Source: Labrys sp. KNU-23 (GTDB taxonomy: Bacteria > Pseudomonadota > Alphaproteobacteria > Rhizobiales > Labraceae). From it: a stretch of DNA of 64,000 nt. Shown piece by piece: positions 26,687-35,357 of the stretch. The stretch covers positions 1,054,001 to 1,118,000 of the forward strand of contig NZ_CP043489.1 in NCBI RefSeq assembly GCF_008330945.1, written 5' to 3'. The translations under genes and the position numbers were made by a program. The stretch's first letter is position 1. Each line of letters starts with the position of its first letter. Below the pieces are notes generated by a model. It made no database searches. It was not told where the DNA came from and saw nothing but the letters and a program-made list of their open reading frames with translations.

Positions 26687-27043
26687 TCTCCCGGCCAGTT
26701 GTTGACCGTTCCATCAGACGCAGGACGAGGCGATTTCCTTGGCGGGTCGAGAAAAGATTTTTGTGACGGCCATCCGCCTCGCCGGCCCACGACAGGGCAT
26801 TGGACCAGGGCAGCCAGACGGGGACCGTGCGCGAACGCACGGGTGGCTCTGCGACTGAGTTACGATTTCATCGCAGAACGAGACGCGGCCGCCTTCTCCA
26901 CGCAGTGGGGAAGGTGTCATTTCGCAGAAATGACGGATGGGGTGTAGAGGGCAGTGCATCGGCTGTAGCGAGATTGCATTGCGGTCGTGCCAACCTCTTG
27001 AGGTGTTGCTTTGCTCGCCACACCCCATCCGCCCGATGCAGCC
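26687..27043. other. Gene-free region upstream of the sigma gene
   Basis: This region lies between the end of the class III aminotransferase gene (27044) and the sigma factor start region. It holds the stacked inverted repeats at 26892-27031. No gene is recognisable. Confidence 0.55.
26892..27031. repeat. Stacked inverted repeats
   Basis: Three structures adjoin: CCTTCTCCAC/GTGGGGAAGG (26892-26914, one G-T pair), GTCATTTC/GAAATGAC with loop GCA (26916-26934), and the outer pair CGGATGGGGTGT (26934-26945) with ACACCCCATCCG (27020-27031). The set looks like a composite intergenic element. Confidence 0.65.
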
Positions 27044-28342
27044 CTACAGGCTCACCAGCGTCGCCTTCAGCCTCTCGATCAGCAGGGCCGCATTCTCATG
27101 CGAGAACACCATGGGCGGGCGGATCTTCAGGCTGTGCCCCCGCAGGCCGGTGGCCGAGATCAGCACCTGGCGCTCGCGCAGGCCGTTGACGATGGAAGCG
27201 GCCGCGGCCGCATCGGGAGCGCCCTTGGCGTCGACGATGTCGGCACCGATGAACAGCCCCGCACCGCGCACCGCGCCGATGCGGCCATCGTGCCTGCCGA
27301 GATCCTCCAGGCCGCCCTTGAGCGTGGCGCCGACATCGCGCGCATTGGCGATCAGGTCTTCGTTTTCGATGACGTCGAGCACGGCCATGCCCACGGCGCA
27401 GGAGACCGGATTGCCGCCGAAGGTGTTGAAATAGCGCACCTCGCGGCCGAAGGCTTCGAGATGCTCGGGCCGTGCCGCCATGGCCGCCATCGGATGGCCA
27501 TCGCCCATCGGCTTGCCCATGGTGACGAGATCGGGAACGAGGTCATGCCGGGCGAAGCCCCACATGCCGGCGCCGGTGCGGCCGAAGCCCGGCTGGACTT
27601 CGTCGGCGATGAAGAGGCCGCCGGCGGCGCGGATGGCCTCAACGGCCGGGCGGAGGAAGCCCGGCGGGTCGGCGAAGACACCGTCGCTAGAGAAGATGGT
27701 ATCGACCAGCAGCGCCGAGGGGCGGATGCCGTTCGCCCCCATGTCGGCGATCGCCGCCTTCACGCCTTGCGCAAAGGCTTCGCCGGTGGTGTCGGCGGAG
27801 GTGGGAGCAGGCACCACCCGCACCGTCTCGGCGATCGGGGCCCCCGCGCCCAGCGAGGGCGACATGTGGGCGAGCACGTCGGTCACGCCATGATAGGCGT
27901 TCTCGGTGACGATGACGCCCGTGCCGCCGGTCACGGCCTTGGCGACGCGCAGGGCCAGGTCGTTGGCCTCGCTGCCAGTGCAGGTGAACATGATGTTGGA
28001 GATCTCGGCCGGCATGGTCGCGACCAGCCGCTCGGCATAATCAAGGATGCCGTCGGTGACGTAGCGCGTGTGGGTGTTGAGCACCCCGGCCTGACGCGCC
28101 AGCGCCGCCACCACATGCGGGTGGCAATGGCCGACGCTGGCGACATTGTTGTAGGCGTCGAGATAGGCGGTGTCGTCGGGCCCGTAGAGCCAGACACCCT
28201 CGCCTCTGACCACATGCACCGGATGGGCATAGAACAGGCGATAGGCCGGGCCGAGCACGCGCCGCCGACGCTCGATCAGGGCTGCCTCCTCGGCGGCAAA
28301 GCCGGCCGTGTTGCTGGGATCGAAGGCATTGACCATCGTCAT
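27044..28342 (-). CDS. Class III aminotransferase-fold PLP enzyme, phospho-lyase (ETNPPL/PHYKPL) type
   Basis: The 432-residue enzyme has the PLP-phosphate loop CTGSEAND, Asp247 in LFIADEVQPGFGR, and the Schiff-base Lys277 in VTMGKPMGDGHP. That last motif and FNTFGGNPVSCAVG are characteristic of the branch containing human ethanolamine-phosphate and 5-phosphohydroxylysine phospho-lyases, which release phosphate and ammonia rather than transaminate. Its ATG overlaps the stop of an APH-type kinase by four bases (ATGA). In that family a kinase makes the phosphorylated substrate. The match of neighbours to that two-step route is strong support, but the actual substrate is unknown; ordinary omega-transaminase activity remains possible. 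Confidence 0.88.
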   Translation of the reverse strand: MTMVNAFDPSNTAGFAAEEAALIERRRRVLGPAYRLFYAHPVHVVRGEGVWLYGPDDTAYLDAYNNVASVGHCHPHVVAALARQAGVLNTHTRYVTDGILDYAERLVATMPAEISNIMFTCTGSEANDLALRVAKAVTGGTGVIVTENAYHGVTDVLAHMSPSLGAGAPIAETVRVVPAPTSADTTGEAFAQGVKAAIADMGANGIRPSALLVDTIFSSDGVFADPPGFLRPAVEAIRAAGGLFIADEVQPGFGRTGAGMWGFARHDLVPDLVTMGKPMGDGHPMAAMAARPEHLEAFGREVRYFNTFGGNPVSCAVGMAVLDVIENEDLIANARDVGATLKGGLEDLGRHDGRIGAVRGAGLFIGADIVDAKGAPDAAAAASIVNGLRERQVLISATGLRGHSLKIRPPMVFSHENAALLIERLKATLVSL

Positions 28343-29406
28343 GAGAGGCGATCCTTGCTCAGATAAAGGTGGAATTCGTCCGCCGCCTGGTTTGGCAAGA
28401 GCGAGCGCGCGGCCGCCAGCCCTGCCCAGGCCCGGCCGGCATTGCGCAGGATATAATCGCGATTGTCGGGCTCCAGCGTGCAGCGCCAGGCCGTGATGAT
28501 GGCCGTCAGCGTCATGCGGCCGCAGATGAGGTCGAACAGGCAGCCGATCTCCTCGTCCTGCAGGGGCAGGATGCGGTTGTAGCCGGCGACGAATTGCTTG
28601 ACCGGCTCCAGGAAACCCGCCCCCTCCCCGATATGATAGGAGGCCGATACGCCCACCTCGTTGACGAGTGGGGCCCGCACCATGTCGCCGAAATCGATGA
28701 TGCCGGCGAGCTGGTCCAGCTCACCGGCGCTTCCCGGCCCGACCAGGATGTTGGAGGGGTTGAAGTCGTTATGGATCACCTGGGTCCGAAGCCCGGCCGT
28801 GAGGGGCAACGTATGGGCCTCGAGCCGGTCCAGCACCGCGGTGACGAGGGCACGACGATCCTCGTCCTCGATATGCACGACCAGCGGCCGCAGGCTGGGG
28901 GCATGGGTGAGGTCCCACAACAGGTCGGCCGGGCTGCCCTCATGCGCAAAGCCCTGCAAGGCAAGGTCGAGCCGGGCCAGGCCCGCACCGAGATTGCGGC
29001 GAAGCGCGGGGCCGCGCTCGAGCTTGGCCAGCGGCGTGCCGGGCAGATAGGTCAACACGCGCACCAGGCGCGGCAGCTGTCCGGGCTCATCGAGCCAGAA
29101 ATAGGCTTCGCCGGCCTGCGTGCGCACGACCCGCGGTACCGGCAGGTCGGCGTCGCCTCGGGCGATATACAGCAGAGCCTCCGTCTGGAAGTCGGTCACC
29201 GCCGCGTCTTCAGCCGGGTTGACGATCTTGAGGAGAAACTCGCGTCCGTCTCGCGCAAGGAGCCGGAAATTACTGTCCCGCTCCCCGATCAGAGGAAAGG
29301 CCTCGACGTCGAGGCCGTAATGATCGCGGATGATGGCCTCGGCACGCGCCTTGGAAACAGGCGGGGCCGGCGTGGAGAGAACGGTCGATGTCTGCGGAGG
29401 CGCCAT
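28339..29406 (-). CDS. APH-type kinase (hydroxylysine-kinase-like)
   Basis: This 355-residue phosphotransferase has the nucleotide-pocket region FPLIGERDSNFRLL with Lys in EFLLKIVNPAED, the catalytic Brenner motif VIHNDFNPSNILV, and the metal-binding IIDFGDMV. The RDSNF element resembles human hydroxylysine kinase (HYKK/AGPHD1). ATG at 29406 follows a GGGAGGGG stretch; an ATG six codons upstream is less well placed. It is translationally coupled to the phospho-lyase-type enzyme. The pair suggests phosphorylation of an amino alcohol such as hydroxylysine or ethanolamine before its cleavage; homoserine-kinase-like or choline-kinase-like activity cannot be excluded. Confidence 0.87.
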   Translation of the reverse strand: MAPPQTSTVLSTPAPPVSKARAEAIIRDHYGLDVEAFPLIGERDSNFRLLARDGREFLLKIVNPAEDAAVTDFQTEALLYIARGDADLPVPRVVRTQAGEAYFWLDEPGQLPRLVRVLTYLPGTPLAKLERGPALRRNLGAGLARLDLALQGFAHEGSPADLLWDLTHAPSLRPLVVHIEDEDRRALVTAVLDRLEAHTLPLTAGLRTQVIHNDFNPSNILVGPGSAGELDQLAGIIDFGDMVRAPLVNEVGVSASYHIGEGAGFLEPVKQFVAGYNRILPLQDEEIGCLFDLICGRMTLTAIITAWRCTLEPDNRDYILRNAGRAWAGLAAARSLLPNQAADEFHLYLSKDRLS

Positions 29407-29511
29407 GGCCCCTCCCTCTCCCATCCCTCAGGCGGCAACGCAACCCCTGGGCAGTGCGGGGTGTCATACGATGGTCGGTAAATCGACCAGGGCGTTTGGG
29501 GGTCGCCAAAT

Positions 29512-29594
29512 CCGGGTGCACGGGCATCTTGCCCGTTCTTCTTCTCCCGCCAATGTTGAGCTTCCAAGAACGGGCAAGATGCCCGTGCACCCGG
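29512..29594. repeat. Perfect 29-bp inverted repeat (family F)
   Basis: The left arm (29512-29540, starting CCGGGTGCACGGGCATC) and right arm (29566-29594) are exact reverse complements, with a 25-base loop. No other copy is seen in this window. It lies between the XRE-cupin and kinase genes. Confidence 0.9.
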
Positions 29595-29599
29595 AAAGC

Positions 29600-30145
29600 C
29601 TAATAGGTCGGCGGCGTGATGGCGCTGACGATCTCGCTGCGCCCGTCCGCGATGTTGCGGAAACGGTGCGGCAGCCGGCTGTCGAAATAATAGCCATCAC
29701 CGGGGCGGAGCACCTCGACCTTGCCGTCGACGGTGATCTCGATGGCACCGCTCAGCACCATGCCGCCCTCCTGCGCCGAATGGGCATAGGCTTCGCCTGA
29801 ATCGGCGCCGGGCGCGTAAGTCTCGTGCAGCAGCAGCATGGACTTGTTGGGATAATCGAGGCCGATGACGCGATGGGAGATCGCATCCGGCTGGCCGATC
29901 TCGGTCAGGTCTGCGGCCCGGTAGAAGGGGCTTTGCGGCAGCGCGGATTTGAGATCGATGAAGAAGCCTGGCAGCGTGGTGCCGAGCGCGTCGAGCACCG
30001 CCCGCAGCGTGTCGAGCGAGGGGCTGATCAGGTCCCGCTCGATCAGCGAGACCGAGGAATGCGACACGCCCGAACGCAGGGCGACCTCCCTGACGCTGAG
30101 CTTGCGCCGGTGGCGCAATTCGCGCAGCTTGTCTCCGATCTTCAT
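29600..30145 (-). CDS. XRE family regulator with C-terminal cupin (PuuR-like)
   Basis: The 181-residue protein has an XRE helix-turn-helix (LSVREVALRSGVSHSSVSLIE) at about 16-36 and a C-terminal cupin (YAHSAQEGGMVLSG, then LRPGDGYYFDSRLPHRF) that would bind the effector. This architecture is that of PuuR, which controls putrescine catabolism in enteric bacteria. It is divergent from the histidinol-dehydrogenase-like gene and probably controls both the leftward kinase/phospho-lyase genes and the rightward transporter. A palindrome (30165-30180) lies in the intergenic region. Confidence 0.93.
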   Translation of the reverse strand: MKIGDKLRELRHRRKLSVREVALRSGVSHSSVSLIERDLISPSLDTLRAVLDALGTTLPGFFIDLKSALPQSPFYRAADLTEIGQPDAISHRVIGLDYPNKSMLLLHETYAPGADSGEAYAHSAQEGGMVLSGAIEITVDGKVEVLRPGDGYYFDSRLPHRFRNIADGRSEIVSAITPPTY

Positions 30146-30164
30146 CGTCCCTCTCCGGGCTTCG

Positions 30165-30180
30165 CACCATTCATATGGTG
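30165..30180. promoter_or_regulatory. Candidate XRE-cupin operator CACCATTCATATGGTG
   Basis: The inverted repeat CACCAT/ATGGTG with a four-base spacer lies 20 bases upstream of the regulator's ATG (30145, minus strand) and between the two divergent transcripts. Its place fits autoregulation and control of the transporter; binding is inferred. Confidence 0.45.
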
Positions 30181-30270
30181 AATATATTGAACGAGCCTAT
30201 CCGGGGCAATTGCGCCGGGCGCTTGCGGCGGCAAGTCTTTCGACATCTCATTCGATCGAAAAGGCCAGCA

Positions 30271-31572
30271 ATGCTCGACCCCGCCATCCAAGCCCGCATC
30301 GCCTCCATCAAGGCACCGGGACGCAGCGCCCTGACCGACAATGGTCCGGTGGAAACCACCGTGAAGCAGGTGATCGAGGAGGTGCGCAAACGCGGTGATG
30401 CGGCGCTGCGCGACTATTCGCGCGAATTCGACAGAGTCGATGTCGAGCGCTTCGAGGTGACCGCCACCGAGCGCCAGGCGGCCGTGGACGCCCTCGATCC
30501 GCAGACCCGCGCCGATACCGAATTCGCCATCGAGCGGGTGCGCGCTTTTGCTGAAGCCCAGCGCGCCACGCTGCTCCCTTTGGAGATCGAGGCCCTGCCC
30601 GGCCTGCATCTCGGCCACCGCATCATCCCGATCGCCCGAGTCGGCGCCTATGTGCCGGGCGGGCGCTATCCGCTGCTGTCGGCGCCGGTGATGACCATCG
30701 TGCCCGCCAAGGTTGCCGGCTGCGACGAGGTGATCGCCTGCCTGCCGCCGGGCGCCCACCAGGCCATGATCGCCGGCTGCCACCTGTCGGGTGCCGACCG
30801 CATCTTCCGGGTCGGCGGTGCCCAGGCCATCGCCGCCATGGCCTATGGCACGCAGAGCATCCCGGCCGTCGACAAGATCTTCGGGCCCGGCAATGCCTTC
30901 GTCAACGAGGCCAAGCGCCAGGTCTTCGGCCTGGTCGGCATCGACCAGCTCGCCGGCCCCAGCGAGATCTTCGTGGTGGCCGACGAGACGGGGGACGCCG
31001 TCACCATCGCCGTCGATCTCCTGGCGCAGGCCGAACACGACGTGCGCACCCGTGTCGGCCTGATCACCACGGACAGGGTTCTGGCCGAAGCGACCCTGGC
31101 CGAGGTCGAGCGACAGCTCGCCAATCTGCCCACCGCCAATGTCGCCGGCCCCGCCTGGCGCGACTATGGCGAGATCGTCGTGTGCGAGGACGAGGCCGCC
31201 ATGCTGGCCTATTCGGACTTCATCGCCGCCGAGCACCTGCAGGTCCATACGCGCGATGCCCACGCCACCGCGGCCAGGCTGCGCAATTACGGTTCGCTGT
31301 TCATCGGCGTCTCCGCCAGCGTGGTCTATTCGGACAAGTGCTGCGGCACCAACCACACCTTGCCGACCATGGGCGCAGGGCGCTACACAGGAGGCCTGTG
31401 GGTCGGATCCTACCTCAAGACCTGTACCCATCAGTGGCTGGACGATCGCGGCGTCGCCGCCGTCGCCCCGCCGGCCATCCGGCAGAGCGCCAGCGAGGGG
31501 CTGGAAGGCCATCGCCGGGCGGCAGCCCTGCGCCTTTCTCCCAAGCAGCTGCTTGCGGAGATCGGCGTCTAA
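30271..31572 (+). CDS. Histidinol dehydrogenase-like zinc/NAD dehydrogenase (non-HisD paralogue)
   Basis: The 433-residue protein keeps the catalytic Glu321-His322 pair (AAEHLQVHT) and the zinc-binding positions of HisD: QAEH at 253-256, Asp355 before CCGTNHTLPT, and a C-terminal histidine in LEGHRRAAAL. But its loop GRYTGGLWVGSYLKTCTHQ is that of paralogues found in transporter operons, such as the sulfopropanediol dehydrogenase HpsN, rather than of biosynthetic HisD. It probably oxidises an alcohol or amino alcohol to the acid. ATG at 30271 is preferred over 30175. It heads the rightward transcript, 167 bases before the substrate-binding protein gene; that gap has a GCCGCCA/TGGCGGC hairpin (31593-31613). 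Confidence 0.85.
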   Translation: MLDPAIQARIASIKAPGRSALTDNGPVETTVKQVIEEVRKRGDAALRDYSREFDRVDVERFEVTATERQAAVDALDPQTRADTEFAIERVRAFAEAQRATLLPLEIEALPGLHLGHRIIPIARVGAYVPGGRYPLLSAPVMTIVPAKVAGCDEVIACLPPGAHQAMIAGCHLSGADRIFRVGGAQAIAAMAYGTQSIPAVDKIFGPGNAFVNEAKRQVFGLVGIDQLAGPSEIFVVADETGDAVTIAVDLLAQAEHDVRTRVGLITTDRVLAEATLAEVERQLANLPTANVAGPAWRDYGEIVVCEDEAAMLAYSDFIAAEHLQVHTRDAHATAARLRNYGSLFIGVSASVVYSDKCCGTNHTLPTMGAGRYTGGLWVGSYLKTCTHQWLDDRGVAAVAPPAIRQSASEGLEGHRRAAALRLSPKQLLAEIGV

Positions 31573-31739
31573 TTTTTTCACCGGACGCGGGCGCCGCCAT
31601 TGCCATTGGCGGCCTTGCGGGTTCCGATGCGACAATCCCATGCGGCGGCGAGCCGCGTGCAACAGACGAGACGGGTCCTTTCCCCAGGAGAGAGACACCG
31701 CGACGCAAACCAGAGACCGAACCAGTGGGGAAGACCGCT

Positions 31740-32789
31740 ATGCGCTTCAGACACCTCCTTCTTGCCTCCGGCATTGCCTTGGGTACCGCCCTTGCCGGCG
31801 TCGCCAGCGCCTCGGCGCGCGACCTCACCGTGGTATCCTGGGGCGGGAACTACCAGGACGCCCAGCGCAAGATCTATTTCAAGCCCTTCTCCGAGAAGAC
31901 CGGCAAACCGGTGCTCGATGAGGCCTGGGACGGCGGCATCGGCGTGCTGCAGGCCAAGGTCAAGGCCGGCACGCCCAATTGGGACGCCGTGCAGGTCGAG
32001 GCCGAGGAACTGGCGATCGGCTGTGCAGACGGCATCTACGAGCCGCTCGACTGGAACAAACTGGGCGGCAAGGACAAGTTCATCGACAGCGCCGTCAGCG
32101 ATTGCGGCGTGGGCGCCATCGTCTGGTCGACCCAGCTCGCCTATGACAGCGACAAGCTGAAGGAAGCGCCGAAATCCTGGGCCGATTTCTGGGACACCAA
32201 GAAGTTCCCGGGCAAGCGCGCGCTACGCCGCGGCCCGAAATATGCCCTCGAATTCGCGCTGATGGCCGATGGTGTCGCCCCCAAGGACGTCTACACCGTG
32301 CTGCGCACGCCTGAAGGTGTCGACCGCGCCTTCAAGAAGCTCGGCGAGATCAAGGGCGACATGGTCTGGTGGGAATCGGGTGCCCAGCCGCTCCAGCTCC
32401 TGAAGTCGGGCCAAGTGGTGATGACCTCGGCCTATAATGGCCGCATCACCGGCATCAACAAGACCGAAGGCACGCATTTCAAGGGCGTGTGGCCGGGCTC
32501 GATCTATGCCGTAGACAGCTGGGTCATTCTCAAGGGCAGCCCGAACAAGGATGCGGCGATGGATTTCATCGCCTTCGCCAGCCTGCCGGAGAACCAGTCC
32601 AAGTTGCCGCAGGACATCGCCTACGGCTTGCCGAGCAAGGCTGCCGCCGCCGCGGTGCCTGCCGACCTTGCCGTCGACCTGCCGACCTCGCCGGCCAACA
32701 TGACGGATTCGGTTTCCATCGACACCGAATTCTGGAACGACAACATCGAGGACCTGACCAAGCGCTTCAACGCCTGGCTCGGACAGTAG
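31740..32789 (+). CDS. Spermidine/putrescine-type ABC transporter substrate-binding protein
   Basis: The 349-residue protein has a Sec signal peptide (RHLLLASGIALGTALAGVASASA) and the family pattern TVVSWGGNYQDAQRK, then VEAEELAIGCADGIYEPLDW and WWESGAQPLQLLKSG. It captures a polyamine-like solute for the ABC transporter encoded downstream. Start ATG at 31740 follows GTGGGGAAG. It is separated from the ATPase gene by two repeat elements (32818-33019), yet order and strand suggest one transcript. The ligand may be an amine, in keeping with the phospho-lyase pair. Confidence 0.92.
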   Translation: MRFRHLLLASGIALGTALAGVASASARDLTVVSWGGNYQDAQRKIYFKPFSEKTGKPVLDEAWDGGIGVLQAKVKAGTPNWDAVQVEAEELAIGCADGIYEPLDWNKLGGKDKFIDSAVSDCGVGAIVWSTQLAYDSDKLKEAPKSWADFWDTKKFPGKRALRRGPKYALEFALMADGVAPKDVYTVLRTPEGVDRAFKKLGEIKGDMVWWESGAQPLQLLKSGQVVMTSAYNGRITGINKTEGTHFKGVWPGSIYAVDSWVILKGSPNKDAAMDFIAFASLPENQSKLPQDIAYGLPSKAAAAAVPADLAVDLPTSPANMTDSVSIDTEFWNDNIEDLTKRFNAWLGQ

Positions 32790-32817
32790 CCGTCCCGCGG
32801 CTCTCTCGTGCCCTCAA

Positions 32818-32920
32818 GAGCAAAGTGCGTTCAGGCGTGAACGCCCATTTGCTCCAGCTCCTTGTTCCGACGCGTCTTTGCGATTCCTGGTGATTCCACC
32901 AAATCGCAAAACGCTTTAGC
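32818..32920. repeat. Family C bipartite repeat, copy 3
   Basis: GAGCAAA (32818) pairs with TTTGCTC (to 32854), with an inner GCGTTCA/TGAACGC stem. It is followed by CGCGTCTTTGCGATTC and the second hairpin ending AAAACGCTTTAGC. It matches 20133-20235 in layout and much of its sequence. Confidence 0.82.
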
Positions 32921-32928
32921 ACCGACCT

Positions 32929-33019
32929 TTGTCATTGCCGGGCTTGACCCGGCAATCCAGGATCGCTTTCAAGGTTGAGGCGAGGCGCTGGATGCCCGGG
33001 CCAAACCCGGGCATGACAA
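32929..33019. repeat. Intergenic inverted repeat, family A copy 2
   Basis: It starts TTGTCATTGCCGGGCTTGAC and ends GGGCATGACAA, with internal GCCCGGG hairpins. The preceding CGACCT is shared with the copies at 43850 and 61847. Confidence 0.9.
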
Positions 33020-33120
33020 GGTCCGCGTTCGTGTCGGCGGGGTTGCGTCTCGATGTCCGCCCGGGCATCGCTCATTCCAACGTCCCAAGGCCCACGCCTG
33101 GAAGGAGCTTTTCGGATCCG

Positions 33121-34185
33121 ATGGACTCGTTCATTCACTTCGACGGTGTCAGCAAATCCTTCGGCACGATGAAGGTCGTCGACAATCTCGACTTCCATGT
33201 CGGCCAGGGTGAATTCGTCAGCCTGCTCGGCCCCTCCGGGTCCGGCAAGACCACCCTCCTGATGATGCTGGCCGGCTTCGAGGCACCCAGCAGCGGCGCT
33301 CTGCTCGTCGACGGCACGCGCGTGGAGACCCTGCCCTCCTACAAGCGCAACATGGGCGTGGTCTTCCAGAACTACGCCCTGTTTCCGCACATGACCATTG
33401 CCGAGAACGTCGCCTTCCCGCTGAAGATGCGCGGGATCGGCCGAGCGGAGCGCGACGCCCGGGTGACCAGGGCGCTCGACCTGGTCCGCCTCGGCCACCT
33501 CAAGGACCGCAAGCCTTCCCAGCTCTCGGGCGGCCAGCAGCAGCGCATCGCCCTCTCGCGCGCCCTCGTCTACGAGCCCAAGGTGGTGCTGATGGACGAG
33601 CCGCTCAGCGCGCTCGACAAGCAGTTGCGCGAGCACATGCAGCTCGAGATCCGCGAGCTCCACCGCAAGCTCGGCCTCACCGTGATCTTCGTCACGCATG
33701 ACCAGGGCGAGGCCCTGACCATGTCGGACCGTGTCGCCGTGCTCAATCTAGGCAAGATCGAGCAGCTCGATACCCCGTCCGGCCTCTATGACCGCCCGCG
33801 CACGCGCTTCGTCGCCGAGTTCATCGGCGAGACCAATCTGCTCGACGGCACCCTGAAGTCCTGCTCGGACGGCATGGCGACCGTCGAGCTCGCCTTGGGA
33901 CCGACCGTCTCCTGCCGCACAGAACTCTCGCCCAAGCCGAGTGCACCGGTGCTGGTCTCCGTGCGGCCCGAAAGGCTGCATCTGAGCGATGCGCCGGCCC
34001 TGGCCAACACGCTGCCTGTTCGCGTCGAGGACGACGTCTATCACGGCGATCACGTCCGCCTGCACCTCAAGAGCGGCGAACGCCGCCTGGTGGCCAAGGC
34101 CGACCGGCGCGAGGCGAGCCGCCCCATCGGCTCCGATGCCCATGTCGGCTTCGCGCCCGACGACTGCACGCTGGTCCTGCCATGA
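33121..34185 (+). CDS. ABC transporter ATP-binding protein, PotA type
   Basis: The 354-residue ATPase has Walker A GPSGSGKTT, Q-loop FQNYALFPHMT, signature LSGGQQQR, Walker B VVLMDEPLSALD, and a switch histidine in VFVTHDQGEA. A C-terminal TOBE/OB domain follows from about 270 (the RPERLHLSDAP segment), typical of PotA/MalK-like importers. ATG at 33121 gives the family N-terminus (FIHFDGVSKSFG); AAGGAG lies about 12 bases upstream. Its stop overlaps the start of the first permease (ATGA). Confidence 0.93.
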   Translation: MDSFIHFDGVSKSFGTMKVVDNLDFHVGQGEFVSLLGPSGSGKTTLLMMLAGFEAPSSGALLVDGTRVETLPSYKRNMGVVFQNYALFPHMTIAENVAFPLKMRGIGRAERDARVTRALDLVRLGHLKDRKPSQLSGGQQQRIALSRALVYEPKVVLMDEPLSALDKQLREHMQLEIRELHRKLGLTVIFVTHDQGEALTMSDRVAVLNLGKIEQLDTPSGLYDRPRTRFVAEFIGETNLLDGTLKSCSDGMATVELALGPTVSCRTELSPKPSAPVLVSVRPERLHLSDAPALANTLPVRVEDDVYHGDHVRLHLKSGERRLVAKADRREASRPIGSDAHVGFAPDDCTLVLP

Positions 34186-35357
34186 CGGCGGCCCCGCGGC
34201 TCAAGGCCGCTCTCCTGGTGCTGCCCCTCATCGCCTTTCTCGGCATCTTCTTCCTGTGGCCGCTCGGCATGATGATCGTCACCTCCGTGCAGGGCGGCAC
34301 CGTGCGGCACGCCTTCCCGCTGACGGCAGAGGCGATCGCCAGCTGGAAGGGCGACGGCCTGCCGCCGGCCGAGGTCCAGGCCGCGCTCGCCAGGGATCTG
34401 CGCACGACGATCCCCCAGGAGCAGTTCGGCGATGCCGTGCGCGCCCTCAACAGCCAGCAGGCGGGCTTTCGCACGCTGCTGCCCAAGACGGCGACCGCCA
34501 TCCGCAACGCGCCCGAGAACAGCCCGCCGGCCCTCGCCACCATCGATCCACGCTGGGGACAGCCCGCCTTCTGGCTGGCCCTGAGGCGCTCGATGCCGTC
34601 CTATACCGACGCCAACCTGCTGGCCGCCGTCGATCTCAAGCGCGCCGATGACGGCAGTATCGCCAATGTGCCGCCGGATATGGCCGTGAACCGCATGATC
34701 ATGCTGCGCACCTTCATGATCGCCCTGCAGGTCACGCTGCTCTGCGTCGCCATCGGCCTGCCCTTCGCCATGCTCGCGGCAAGCCTCTCGGGCTGGAAGC
34801 GCAATCTCCTGCTGCTCTCCGTGCTGCTGCCGCTGTGGACCTCGCTGCTGGTGCGCACCGCCGCCTGGATGATCCTCCTGCAGGAGAACGGGCTGATCAA
34901 CCAGACGCTGAAGGCCCTCGGCCTCATCGATGCCTCGCTGCCGCTGATCTACAACCGCACCGGCATCCTCATCGCCATGACGCATGTGCTGCTGCCCTTC
35001 ATGGTGCTGCCGATCTATGCCAGCCTCGTCGCCATCCCGCGCAACCTGATGCCGGCAGCGGCCTCGCTCGGCGCCCCGCCGCTGCGGGCCATGCGGCACG
35101 TCCTGCTGCCGCTGGCCATGCCGGGGGTGCTCTCGGGCTCGCTCCTCGTCTTCATGGTGGCGCTCGGCTACTACATCACCCCGGCCTTGGTCGGCGGCCC
35201 GAACGAACAGATGATCTCCTCGGTGATCGCCTTCTATGCCACCGGCACCGCCAATTGGGGCATGGCCGGGGCGCTGGGCATCTTCCTGCTGGTGCCGACC
35301 ACGGTGCTCTATCTGGTCTATGGACGGCTCTCGCGCACGCCGATGGTGCAGACATGA
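34182..35357 (+). CDS. ABC transporter permease, PotB type, with large periplasmic insert
   Basis: The 391-residue permease has one membrane helix at about 8-33. A polar segment of about 140 residues follows before the next helix (MLRTFMIALQVTLLCVAIG), then four or five further helices. The EAA loop reads PAAASLGAPPLRAMRHVLLP. Standard PotB has a shorter first loop; the insert should face the periplasm and might contact the binding protein. It overlaps the ATPase stop and the second permease start by four bases each, so translation is coupled across all three genes. Confidence 0.9.
   Translation: MTAAPRLKAALLVLPLIAFLGIFFLWPLGMMIVTSVQGGTVRHAFPLTAEAIASWKGDGLPPAEVQAALARDLRTTIPQEQFGDAVRALNSQQAGFRTLLPKTATAIRNAPENSPPALATIDPRWGQPAFWLALRRSMPSYTDANLLAAVDLKRADDGSIANVPPDMAVNRMIMLRTFMIALQVTLLCVAIGLPFAMLAASLSGWKRNLLLLSVLLPLWTSLLVRTAAWMILLQENGLINQTLKALGLIDASLPLIYNRTGILIAMTHVLLPFMVLPIYASLVAIPRNLMPAAASLGAPPLRAMRHVLLPLAMPGVLSGSLLVFMVALGYYITPALVGGPNEQMISSVIAFYATGTANWGMAGALGIFLLVPTTVLYLVYGRLSRTPMVQT

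Larger units (their letters stand above)
32790..33120. other. Repeat-filled gap between binding-protein and ATPase genes
   Basis: This 331-base interval inside the transporter operon holds one family C element (32818-32920) followed directly by one family A element (32929-33019). About 100 bases of unassigned sequence remain before the ATPase start. No gene is seen. Confidence 0.7.

Noticed and set aside
30271-31572. Biosynthetic HisD
   Set aside because: The gene sits in a transporter operon with no other his gene, and the loop after CCGTNHTLPT is of the paralogous, non-histidine type.
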